From: an uncultured Oscillospiraceae bacterium
Lineage (GTDB): Bacteria; Bacillota; Clostridia; Oscillospirales; Ruminococcaceae
Assembly (NCBI GenBank): GCA_934464775.1
Contig: CAKSKG010000020.1
Location: forward strand, 1 to 38,841
Reading direction: 5' to 3'
DNA length: 38,841 nt
This document shows positions 31,743 through 38,841 of the stretch, piece after piece (position 1 is the first letter of the stretch; each line of letters starts with the position of its first letter). The position numbers and the translations under genes were made by a program. A model generated the notes under the pieces. That model saw only the letters and a list, made by a program, of their open reading frames with translations, did not search any database and was not told the origin of the DNA.

Positions 31743-33209
31743 ATGACGATATGTTTTTTTGGCTGCGACCATAAATATGAAACGGAAGCGGTGATGAAGC
31801 TTTTTCTTCCGCTGACGCTTTTTGAATTCAGATATGACGAAGCGGCAGAGGGCGACAGGGCGGAGATAGCCGAAAACGGCGGAAAGCTTTCCGTTTCGGT
31901 CACGCTGAACGGCAGAACGGGTGCTATGGAAAGCACCTCTGCGGAGGCTGCCGCCGAGGGATTTTCCGATGAACAGGCGCTTTGCAGAATGCTTTTCACG
32001 GTAATGGCAAGGCTTACGGGCATTATGCCGAAATGGGGCTGCCTTACGGGAATACGTCCCGTGAAGAAGATAAACAAGCTTGCCGCCGACGGACTTTCCA
32101 AGGAGGAAATATTTGCGGAGCTTAAACGGAGATATTACACCTCCGATGAAAAGCTGGAGCTTGCATATGCCGTATCGCAGACGCAGGCAGAGGCTTTGAG
32201 AACGCTGGAGGATAATTCCTATTCGCTTTATATCTCGATACCGTTCTGTCCCACAAGATGCGCTTACTGTTCGTTTGTGTCCCATTCGATACAGTCATCG
32301 GGAGCGAAGCTTATCCCGGAATATACGGACAAGCTCTGCGAGGAGCTGGAAATGACGGCACGCACCGCACGGGAATACGGTCTGAAGCTTGATACTATCT
32401 ACATCGGCGGAGGAACTCCCACTGCGATATCTGCGGAATTTCTTGAAAAAATAATGAAAAAAACGGCGGAATGCTTTGACATTTCGGCTGCCCGTGAATA
32501 TACTGTAGAAGCGGGAAGAGCCGATACCATTACCGAGGAGAAGCTTAGAGTCATCAAGGGAATGGGCGCTACGAGAATATCCGTCAATCCCCAGACTATG
32601 ATAGATTCCGTGCTGGCAGCTGCGGGAAGAAAGCACACCGCACAGCAGGTAATAGAATGCTTTAACATGGCACGGAGGCTGGGCTTTGACAATATCAACA
32701 TGGACACTATCGCGGGGCTTCCCACGGACACCGAGGAGGGCTTCCGATACACCATAGATACGCTTATCGGTCTTGACCCCGAGGACATCACCGTTCATAC
32801 GCTGACGGTCAAGAGAAGCGCCGATCTTTTTGCACGCTCCGACGAGGTTAAGAAAAATGTATCTCCCGAAGCGGTGGACAATATGGTATCCTATGCCTGC
32901 CGCACGCTTATGGATAAGGGATATATGCCGTATTATCTTTACCGCCAGAAGAATACTGTGGGGAATCTTGAAAATGTGGGATATGCAAAGAAAGGGCATG
33001 AGAGCCTTTACAATATCTACATAATGGAGGAGGCACAGACCATACTTGCCGCAGGTGCATCAGGCTCCACAAAGCTTGTGAACAGGGCAACGGGAAAGAT
33101 CGACAGGCTTATCAATTACAAGTACCCTTATGAGTATATTTCAAGATTCGGTCAGATGATCGAAAAGAAGAATAAACTGTTTGAAAGTACTAAAAATAAT
33201 ATCGAATGA
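31743..33209 (+). CDS. hemZ: HemZ-type radical SAM coproporphyrinogen dehydrogenase
   Basis: The protein has 488 residues. The N-terminal HemZ-specific region (about 1-155) precedes a radical SAM domain with 'PFCPTRCAYCSF', that is C169-x3-C173-x2-C176 for the 4Fe-4S cluster. 'YIGGGTPTAIS' is the SAM-binding glycine motif, and 'INMDTIAGLPTDTEEG' follows. The family is named for oxygen-independent oxidation of coproporphyrinogen III, but many HemN/HemW/HemZ relatives have other roles, and no other heme gene is in view. It follows the MBL gene by 18 nt. Confidence 0.88.
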   Translation: MTICFFGCDHKYETEAVMKLFLPLTLFEFRYDEAAEGDRAEIAENGGKLSVSVTLNGRTGAMESTSAEAAAEGFSDEQALCRMLFTVMARLTGIMPKWGCLTGIRPVKKINKLAADGLSKEEIFAELKRRYYTSDEKLELAYAVSQTQAEALRTLEDNSYSLYISIPFCPTRCAYCSFVSHSIQSSGAKLIPEYTDKLCEELEMTARTAREYGLKLDTIYIGGGTPTAISAEFLEKIMKKTAECFDISAAREYTVEAGRADTITEEKLRVIKGMGATRISVNPQTMIDSVLAAAGRKHTAQQVIECFNMARRLGFDNINMDTIAGLPTDTEEGFRYTIDTLIGLDPEDITVHTLTVKRSADLFARSDEVKKNVSPEAVDNMVSYACRTLMDKGYMPYYLYRQKNTVGNLENVGYAKKGHESLYNIYIMEEAQTILAAGASGSTKLVNRATGKIDRLINYKYPYEYISRFGQMIEKKNKLFESTKNNIE

Positions 33210-33251
33210 TCTTTGACATTATACGCCGGCAAGGCAGAACGGAGAATTATT

Positions 33252-33605
33252 ATGGGTTACAGTTTTGATGATTTCATTTACGACGCAAAGAAAGCCATTG
33301 ACAAAATGGGCGAGAAAACGGGAGCGGCTGTTGAGTATTCCAAGACCCAGGTGGAAAAGGCACAGCTGAAAGGCAAGCTCAGGGAAAAATACTGCGATCT
33401 CGGAAAGCTTTGCTATGAAATGCATGAAAGAGATATCGACTACACGGGAAGCATGAAGAAGCTGCTGGAGCAGATCAGGGAGATCGAGATCCAGATAGAG
33501 GAAGCGGATATCATGCTGGGAGTACCCAAGATATGTCCGCTCTGCGGCACGAAAAATGCTGCGGATAACACTTACTGCACAAAATGCGGCGAGAAGCTTA
33601 AATAA
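33252..33605 (+). CDS. Small coiled-coil protein with C-terminal zinc ribbon
   Basis: The protein has 117 residues. Residues 10-90 are a charged helical region likely to form a coiled coil. The end has C95-x2-C98 and C109-x2-C112 ('CPLCGTKNAADNTYCTKCG'), a zinc-ribbon of the kind found in many uncharacterised Firmicutes proteins. A longer in-frame start at 33213 lacks a ribosome binding site; ATG 33252 has GGAG upstream. It lies 42 nt after hemZ, and a hairpin terminator follows. Function unknown. Confidence 0.75.
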   Translation: MGYSFDDFIYDAKKAIDKMGEKTGAAVEYSKTQVEKAQLKGKLREKYCDLGKLCYEMHERDIDYTGSMKKLLEQIREIEIQIEEADIMLGVPKICPLCGTKNAADNTYCTKCGEKLK

Positions 33606-33618
33606 AATGTAAAAATAC

Positions 33619-33655
33619 AAAGCCTGCATCGGTAAGAAAAATCGGTGCAGGCTTT
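33619..33655 (+). terminator. Hairpin after the zinc-ribbon gene
   Basis: A perfect 10-bp stem, AAAGCCTGCA/TGCAGGCTTT, has an A-rich 17-nt loop. Only three T residues end the right arm, so it is a weak intrinsic terminator. No separate promoter for the downstream methyltransferase is evident, so partial readthrough is likely. Confidence 0.65.
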
Positions 33656-33686
33656 GCTGAAGAATAAAAATGAGGTTGTGTTCCCA

Positions 33687-35315
33687 ATGAACAAGAATGA
33701 TATTATCGAGCTGGAGATAACGGACGTTACCGCAGAGGGCAGCGGCGTCGGCAGACATGACGGAATGGCTGTATTTGTTCCTGCGGCTGCGGCGGGAGAT
33801 GTTATTTCGTGCAGGATAGTCAAGGTCTGCAAAAGCTACTGCTTCGGCATCATTGATAAAATAATAAAGCCGTCGGCGGACAGAGCGGAGAGCGGCTGTG
33901 AGATATCGAAAAAATGCGGCGGCTGTGTTTTCCGTCACATTGATTACAGTGCGGAGCTGCGCATAAAGGACAAGTCCGTAAGGGACGCATTCAAGAGGAT
34001 AGGCGGTCTTGACATACCCTTTGAGGACATACTGGGCTGTGAGAGTGCTGACAGATACCGCAACAAGGCGCAGTATCCTGTTGCGGGAGAAGCGGGGAAT
34101 GCATACTGCGGATTTTATGCCCAGAGGAGCCACAGGGTCATTCCCTGCGGAGACTGCATTTTGCAGCCCGAGATATTCGGAAAGATAACGGAAGATGTGC
34201 TGGGGTACATAAACAGCAGGAAGATACCGCCTTACAATGAGGAAAGCGGAAAGGGCTGCGTCCGTCACATTTACCTCCGAAGAGGATATCACAGCGGCGA
34301 GATAATGGTCTGTCTTGTGGTGACAAAGGAGGACAGAAAGCTGTTTGCTCCAATGGCGGATATGCTGATGAAAAAATATCCCGATATCAAAAGCGTTGTG
34401 CTGAATATCAACAGCAGGCGGACGAATGTTATTATGGGAGAAAAGTGCGTCACTGTGGGCGGCAGGGGATATATTGAAGATATTATGTGCGGCAGGCGGA
34501 TAAAAATATCGCCGTTGGCATTTTATCAGGTGAACACTGCGCAGGCGGAGCGGCTTTACGGCATAGCTGCGGACTTTGCGGAGCTTAAAGGCGGAGAGGT
34601 GCTGCTTGATCTTTACTGCGGAGCGGGAACTGTGGGACTTTCAATGGCGGATAAGATATCGAAGCTTATCGGCGGCGAGATAATCCCCGAGGCAGTGGAG
34701 AACGCAAAGGAGAATGCCGCCGCCAACGGAATTGAAAATGCGGAATTCATCTGCGGCGATGCGGGAAAGATAGCGGACAGCCTTGCGGCAAAGGGAATGC
34801 GTCCCGATGTGATAGTTATTGACCCTCCGAGAAAGGGCTGTGACAGTCTTACGCTGGATTCTATCGTGAAAATGGCGCCCGAAAGGGTAGTGATGATATC
34901 CTGCAATCCTGCCACGGCGGCACGTGATGCGGCTTATCTCGGTGAGAGAGGGTATGCGGCGGTAAAGGCACAGGCTGCGGATATGTTTCCTCGGACGGGG
35001 CACGTTGAGTGTGTAGCCTTATTGTCCAAACTCAAAAGTGACCAACATATTGAGGTGGAGCTGAAAACAGACGAGCTTGACCTGACCTCTGCGGAAAGCA
35101 AGGCTACTTACGATGAGATCAAGTCTTATGTTAAGGAGCATTCGGGTCTGACAGTATCTTCGCTGAATATCGCTCAGGTGAAACAGAAATATGGCATTAT
35201 TGAGCGGGAGAATTATAATAAGGCTAAGACTGCGGATTCTAAGCAGCCTAAGTGTACTGAGGAGAAGGAAGAAGCTATTGTTGAGGCTTTGAAATATTTT
35301 ATGATGATTAAGTAA
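33687..35315 (+). CDS. RlmD-type 23S rRNA m5U methyltransferase with extra C-terminal domain
   Basis: The protein has 542 residues, against about 430-460 for the family. N-terminal TRAM domain (5-60). Cysteines C71, C77 and C80 with C157 likely hold a 4Fe-4S cluster. The SAM site is 'LDLYCGAGTVGLSMAD', then 'VIDPPRKGC' and the catalytic 'ISCNP' (C406). Residues about 450-542 form an extension with 'SAESKATYDEIKSYVKEHSG' and 'NIAQVKQKYGIIERENYNKA', which I know as a common Firmicutes add-on of unknown function. ATG 33687 fits the family; an in-frame GTG at 33645 lies in the terminator hairpin. RlmCD, which modifies two sites, is possible. Confidence 0.9.
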   Translation: MNKNDIIELEITDVTAEGSGVGRHDGMAVFVPAAAAGDVISCRIVKVCKSYCFGIIDKIIKPSADRAESGCEISKKCGGCVFRHIDYSAELRIKDKSVRDAFKRIGGLDIPFEDILGCESADRYRNKAQYPVAGEAGNAYCGFYAQRSHRVIPCGDCILQPEIFGKITEDVLGYINSRKIPPYNEESGKGCVRHIYLRRGYHSGEIMVCLVVTKEDRKLFAPMADMLMKKYPDIKSVVLNINSRRTNVIMGEKCVTVGGRGYIEDIMCGRRIKISPLAFYQVNTAQAERLYGIAADFAELKGGEVLLDLYCGAGTVGLSMADKISKLIGGEIIPEAVENAKENAAANGIENAEFICGDAGKIADSLAAKGMRPDVIVIDPPRKGCDSLTLDSIVKMAPERVVMISCNPATAARDAAYLGERGYAAVKAQAADMFPRTGHVECVALLSKLKSDQHIEVELKTDELDLTSAESKATYDEIKSYVKEHSGLTVSSLNIAQVKQKYGIIERENYNKAKTADSKQPKCTEEKEEAIVEALKYFMMIK

Positions 35316-35318
35316 TGG

Positions 35319-35358
35319 TTCACCCGACTGCGAGTTTTTCTGGCAGTCGGGTGAATTT
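35319..35358 (+). terminator. Terminator after the rRNA methyltransferase gene
   Basis: A perfect 13-bp stem (35319-35331 with 35343-35355) has an 11-nt loop and a short T-run. It marks the right end of the normal-GC housekeeping DNA. The AT-rich stretch 35359-35527 has several -10-like hexamers but no promoter I can place with confidence. Confidence 0.8.
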
Positions 35359-35527
35359 GTGAAAGATTATAACACACTCTATTTCTGTAAGTTTATTAGT
35401 TATGTAATTTGTATGTGCAAATAAATATAATATTTTGCTTGCTTTATAAATCATAATGTAGTATATTATTTATATTATAGGTCAAATCAAACGATGTATT
35501 AATAATAATTTTAGTGGAGGTTTTAGT

Positions 35528-37450
35528 ATGTATTTAGATGAAAAAGCCAAAATAATTGCAGACTATATAAAAGAGTCTCGTTACACACAAGCTGTACTTA
35601 TTAATGGAGCGTGGGGAGTCGGTAAAACCTTCTTTGTTGAAAATAAACTCTTGAATGAATTAAAAGATTACATTGTAGTTCGCTATTCGTTGTATGGCGT
35701 CCAATCATCTGAACAAGTAGTATCTGAATTACAAAGAGAAATGATAATTAAGCTAGTTGAAAATAAGGATTTTACCTTAAAAGGTAAAAGTGTTAATATA
35801 CCATCAAAGATTCTTGACATTGCACCAAATGGAATAGGAATGATATTGAAAAAAATCGGTATTGATCCTGTTGATTTAAATGAGATAATAAATAAAATTG
35901 ATTTTGATAAAAGTAAAATAATAATTATTTTTGATGATCTCGAACGGGCTGGGATGGAAATAAATGAAGTATTGGGAGTTATAAACTTATATGTTGAATG
36001 TCAAAAAATGAAAGTAATAATAATTGCAAATGAAAATGAAATTGGTTCATCACGTATATCTACAAATCTTCCTCAAAAATTCTCTGTAGCATCAAGTCCG
36101 TCCATATCATTAGAAGGAAAAACAAGCATCAGTGATATAAACCCTAACATAGTATATAGTTATGATGAGTTGATTAAAAGGACAAAGATTCTTTTTTCAA
36201 ACGATATAATTTATAATTCTATAAAAGAAAAATTAATTGGACTAACGGTAACAATTAATGCTGACTTTTATCAATTGTATGATCAAATAATTGGCACATA
36301 TGCAAAAGAATCTAAAGACTTCCTATTTCAAAATAAACATACAGTAATAGAACTACTTCAAGATTTGGAATGTCAGAATTTACGAACCCTTATATTTGCC
36401 ATAATATCTTTCGATAAATTATATAAAGTAATTATTACTCTTAAAGATATACATACACCACCTCAATATATAGATAAACTTAACGAGGAATTAACCTGTA
36501 TTCTAAAGTCGGTTATTGTTACCTCATTATTATATAAATGCGGCAAAACGTTTCATTCCACTAATAACAACTCTTCATCGCAATGGTATTTTCTAAAGAG
36601 AATTAAGGAGTATTCATTTGTAAATAAATTTGTATATTTTCACGAACTTAATGAATCGGGCGTACAAGAAGAAATAAACTTATATATACAGGATGAGCTC
36701 AGCCAGCAAGAAAAGAAAAAATTAAGCTACTATAAACTTAACTCATTTGGCTGGATAGATTTTAATGATGATGAAGTTATTAATCTTTCTGATCAATTGT
36801 ATGATGAGCTTTCTGAAGGGAAATACGATGTCAGGTTTTTTAAAGAAATTATAATATATCTAATACAACTAGAATACCATTTTAAAGAAAAAAAGGGTAA
36901 GTTAAAACATATTGATAATGATTATATTACTCTTATGGAACAATATATTCGCAGCCACGAACTTAAAGAAAGACAACTTGAAATGTTTGATACTTTCTCT
37001 GAAAACGATGATTTTATAGAAAAATTCAATTTGTATGCATCACCTTTAAAAAATGCAACCATAGAGAAGGAAAATGCTTCTGCTAACAACGAAGTCAAAA
37101 ATATATTTGAATCAAAAAAATGGGCCGAAGATTTTTATCAGCATTGTCAAAATAATCGTGACAAATTCTTGATTTCCCATAGTTTTTTATCATATTTTGA
37201 TATAAACACAATAACACAATCTTTATCCAAGGCGACTAACCAGGAAATACGCAGATTCTCACAGGCAATATGTTCTGTTTATGATTTTAGTAATATTCGT
37301 GATTATTTTCGGACAGACATTGAAAATCTAGAAAACATTATCAGTACACTAGACGAAAAATATACAAACGAAAAAACAGATTGTACAACAAAAGTGGTTA
37401 TCAAATCGTATAATGAAAAGTTAAAAGGCAAATTAGCACTACTTAAGTAA
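35528..37450 (+). CDS. KAP-like P-loop NTPase, possible phage-defence gene
   Basis: The protein has 640 residues. Walker A is 'GAWGVGKT' (G27-T34), Walker B 'IIIIFDDLER' (131-140) with the acidic DDLER ending of KAP-type STAND-related NTPases, and 'IIIANENEI' (164-172) is a sensor-like strand. The rest (about 200-640) is alpha-helical and rich in Asn, Lys and Glu, with no membrane segment I can see, unlike classic KAP proteins. The gene is far more AT-rich than its left neighbours, is alone, and is followed by transposase and recombinase debris, which suggests transfer. TGGAGG precedes the ATG. Many KAP ATPases are defence genes, but nothing here proves that role. Confidence 0.75.
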   Translation: MYLDEKAKIIADYIKESRYTQAVLINGAWGVGKTFFVENKLLNELKDYIVVRYSLYGVQSSEQVVSELQREMIIKLVENKDFTLKGKSVNIPSKILDIAPNGIGMILKKIGIDPVDLNEIINKIDFDKSKIIIIFDDLERAGMEINEVLGVINLYVECQKMKVIIIANENEIGSSRISTNLPQKFSVASSPSISLEGKTSISDINPNIVYSYDELIKRTKILFSNDIIYNSIKEKLIGLTVTINADFYQLYDQIIGTYAKESKDFLFQNKHTVIELLQDLECQNLRTLIFAIISFDKLYKVIITLKDIHTPPQYIDKLNEELTCILKSVIVTSLLYKCGKTFHSTNNNSSSQWYFLKRIKEYSFVNKFVYFHELNESGVQEEINLYIQDELSQQEKKKLSYYKLNSFGWIDFNDDEVINLSDQLYDELSEGKYDVRFFKEIIIYLIQLEYHFKEKKGKLKHIDNDYITLMEQYIRSHELKERQLEMFDTFSENDDFIEKFNLYASPLKNATIEKENASANNEVKNIFESKKWAEDFYQHCQNNRDKFLISHSFLSYFDINTITQSLSKATNQEIRRFSQAICSVYDFSNIRDYFRTDIENLENIISTLDEKYTNEKTDCTTKVVIKSYNEKLKGKLALLK

Positions 37451-37644
37451 CTATTTAGAGAAAAGCATTGTTATCAAAAACAAATACACCGTAGTGCACC
37501 CCTAACACAATCATATCAAAACAAATTCCAACGCAAAATATGGTATAAGGGGTTCATATATGTATAGGCATTGACTTCCAGTATCAATTTGACCCTATGA
37601 AAAAAAGTCTGTAAAAATCGAAAGAACTGTGGTAAAATAAAATA
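37451..37644. other. AT-rich gap with no gene seen
   Basis: Between the KAP-like gene and the transposase remnant I find no reading frame or RNA gene. A short inverted pair ACCCCT...AGGGGT is present at about 37,499 and 37,548, but I see no terminator with a T-run for the NTPase gene. Confidence 0.5.
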
Positions 37645-37865
37645 AGAACCTGTCCACATAGAATCAAAATCTACGCAAAAGCGTGTGGATATGCGAAATA
37701 ATACACATAGTTTCAGCGTGAACAGCTTTTATCTCATAGTCTTTTGAAAGGCGGCGTGAACCCTGAAACCATGAGAAAGTCCGTTCAACCTTCCAACGAA
37801 GAGGTTGAATTTCAAATGTGTTTTGAATTCTTGGAGATATGTCAATCCGTATATTATGGAACATT
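37645..37865 (-). pseudogene. Transposase remnant (IS5-like C-terminus)
   Basis: A minus-strand 66-residue frame ends in 'PLRWKVERTFSWFQGSRRLS' followed by 'KDYEIKAVHAETMCIISHIH'. It matches the C-terminal part of IS5-family DDE transposases, where the E of VERTF is catalytic. The first two thirds of the gene are missing. AGAACCTGTCCAC at 37645, just beyond the stop, resembles an IS terminal repeat. The remnant cannot be active. Confidence 0.8.
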
Positions 37866-37959
37866 TCAAAGGTGTTTTTAAATGTTCCCCGGTTGTGATT
37901 TTTGAAATGTATCTCACGTTATGACATAATACGACGGCACAACCGCTTAATTGCCAGAA

Positions 37960-38031
37960 ATCATAAAAATTGTCGCTGTCAAGGTTGTCTTCGACATTCA
38001 TTTTAACCTTGACAGCGACATTTTTTATGAT
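37960..38031. repeat. Long inverted repeat, 27-nt arms
   Basis: Arms 37960-37986 and 38005-38031 are complementary at 26 of 27 positions across an 18-nt spacer. A second, outer pair AACCGCT (37941-37947) and AGCGGTT (38042-38048) is nested around it. The right arm contains TTGACA, giving a promoter-like signal. It could be a small non-autonomous element, a recombination site or an operator; the sequence alone does not decide. Confidence 0.7.
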
Positions 38032-38036
38032 ATAAT
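38009..38036 (+). promoter_or_regulatory. Promoter-like signal in the right arm of the inverted repeat
   Basis: TTGACA (38009-38014) and TATAAT (38031-38036) are both perfect consensus with 16-bp spacing. It points rightward into the recombinase remnant. With no intact gene downstream on the plus strand it may be a relic, or may drive a small RNA. Confidence 0.6.
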
Positions 38037-38079
38037 GACAGAGCGGTTATGACGTCTTTCGACATTTACACAGTTAAAG

Positions 38080-38339
38080 AATCGGACTCGGACTCTTAGA
38101 GTACGGGAAATCATCAAAAAATATACAACACTTTCAGGCAGTTCTATGATATAACTCCCCTTATGTTTCGACACTCCTTCGCAACCTTGCTTCTTGAAGA
38201 AGATGTTGACATACGATATATACAGAAAATACCCGGTCACAGCTTAATTACAACCACACAGATATACACACACGTTGCAATGTCAAAGCAAAAGGAAATT
38301 CTTTCAGTTAAACATCCACGGAACAAAATCAGTGTGTGA
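38080..38339 (+). pseudogene. Tyrosine recombinase/integrase remnant, frameshifted
   Basis: The end reads 'YDITPLMFRHSFATLLLEED' then 'DIRYIQKIPGHSLITTTQIY', the catalytic box of XerC/D-like recombinases (R and H of FRHSFAT, H of PGHS, Tyr nucleophile in QIYTHV). Upstream, 'LRVREIIKKYTTLSGSS' is in a different frame and hits TAA near 38,152, so a frameshift has occurred. The usual H in 'TPHMFRH' is L. The whole N-terminal domain is absent. Confidence 0.8.
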
Positions 38340-38385
38340 ATTCCTATTCAGTATATGCATCATTTTGTATATTGCCTGAACAAAA

Positions 38386-38841
38386 TCACATTATCCCATT
38401 CAACTCCTGATATAATCTTTTTGCAAAAGTATCAGTCATACCGCATATATAATCAGTGACCAATAAAAGTCTTAAATACAGCTTTTCATTATCATCTTTT
38501 CCTTTTGAATATATTTTATAGATCTGGCGGTAATTATCCGAAATCAGATAAATTATTCTTTTATCCATAGGAGAAAGCTCATCAGCTGTATCGTATTTAA
38601 CAGCAGCGGGGACAAATTTATCAAGCAGAAAATTGATCATATTTCCCGCTGCTATCTCTGTTTTGTATATTATTTGGGATTTGAAAACATACTCAAAAGC
38701 TATGCTTCCCAATGCTTCAGACAACGCATTTCCACGGGATACAGACATTACTTCACGGTTAAAGGTTCCGTTCATAATGCACTGATAATTCTTTGTGAAT
38801 CCATAAGATGCACAATAAAGCAGCTGCCCCTGAACATAGAT
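38386..38841 (-). CDS. dGTPase-like HD protein, C-terminal part (runs off the right edge)
   Basis: A minus-strand frame is open from the window edge to the TGA at 38386, with 151 residues visible. It ends in 'VTDYICGMTDTFAKRLYQEL', which matches the conserved C-terminus of deoxyguanosinetriphosphate triphosphohydrolases. The HD catalytic motifs lie outside the window. An internal ATG at 38775 is not the start, since the frame continues through 'IYVQGQLLYCASYGF' to the edge. These enzymes hydrolyse dNTPs; some relatives deplete dNTPs against phages. It converges with the KAP-like gene region. Confidence 0.7.
   Translation of the reverse strand: MYVQGQLLYCASYGFTKNYQCIMNGTFNREVMSVSRGNALSEALGSIAFEYVFKSQIIYKTEIAAGNMINFLLDKFVPAAVKYDTADELSPMDKRIIYLISDNYRQIYKIYSKGKDDNEKLYLRLLLVTDYICGMTDTFAKRLYQELNGIM

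Noticed and set aside
33645..33686. Longer start for the rRNA methyltransferase
   Set aside because: The GTG lies in the terminator hairpin and the extra residues do not match the TRAM-domain N-terminus of the family.
37729..38001. A 90-residue minus-strand frame overlapping the transposase remnant
   Set aside because: It runs in a different frame from the recognisable transposase C-terminus and crosses the inverted repeat; it is a chance frame.
1..38841. CRISPR arrays, tRNA or rRNA genes
   Set aside because: No regularly spaced direct repeats of CRISPR length and no recognisable tRNA or rRNA sequence were seen by eye on either strand.

Overview
This window looks like chromosomal DNA of a Clostridia-class Firmicute, most like Ruminococcus or a close relative in the Oscillospiraceae. 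The evidence is the complete Firmicutes-style ribosomal protein cluster with a zinc-type S14, a small KOW protein between map and infA, the recJ-relA-MBL-hemZ gene order, and strong AGGAGG ribosome binding sites. Naming the genus is inference. Most of the window reads as moderate-GC housekeeping DNA. The last 3.4 kb (from about 35,360) is clearly more AT-rich and looks acquired.

Layout. (1) 1-6050: repeats at the left edge; a minus-strand pair of bacterial PH-domain membrane proteins (YdbT/YdbS-like); an alanine/glycine:cation symporter; the Mg2+ channel MgtE; a strong bidirectional terminator; a membrane-anchored hypothetical protein. (2) 6275-22880: the S10-spc-alpha supercluster in canonical order (S10, L3, L4, L23, L2, S19, L22, S3, L16, L29, S17 / L14, L24, L5, S14, S8, L6, L18, S5, L30, L15, SecY, Adk, Map, KOW protein, IF-1, L36, S13, S11, S4, RpoA, L17), closed by a clean terminator. 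Two promoters are visible. One precedes a roughly 320-nt leader that contains a terminator-like hairpin ahead of rpsJ. The other splits the cluster between rpsQ and rplN. (3) 22966-26516: first copy of a hairpin-rich dispersed repeat, a PTS IICBA sugar permease, and a rhodanese/TtcA-like tRNA thiolation fusion. (4) 26564-35355: second copy of the repeat, then recJ, relA/rel, an MBL-fold hydrolase, hemZ, a zinc-ribbon protein and an RlmD-type rRNA methyltransferase with an extra C-terminal domain. (5) 35356-38841: an AT-rich island with a lone KAP-like P-loop NTPase, a transposase remnant, a long inverted repeat, a frameshifted tyrosine-recombinase remnant, and the C-terminal part of a dGTPase-like protein that runs off the right edge.

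How it works together: most of the window is the translation machinery plus protein export (SecY), N-terminal Met removal (Map), nucleotide balance (Adk) and the RNA polymerase alpha subunit, all co-transcribed. Downstream are stress and DNA-maintenance genes (RecJ, Rel) and RNA-modification enzymes. The least ordinary points are three. The dispersed repeat carries a sigma-A-like promoter that sits just upstream of the PTS gene in one copy and of recJ in the other. The S10 leader has mutually exclusive pairings around a terminator hairpin. The AT-rich KAP-like NTPase sits beside decayed mobile DNA and is a plausible but unproven defence gene.
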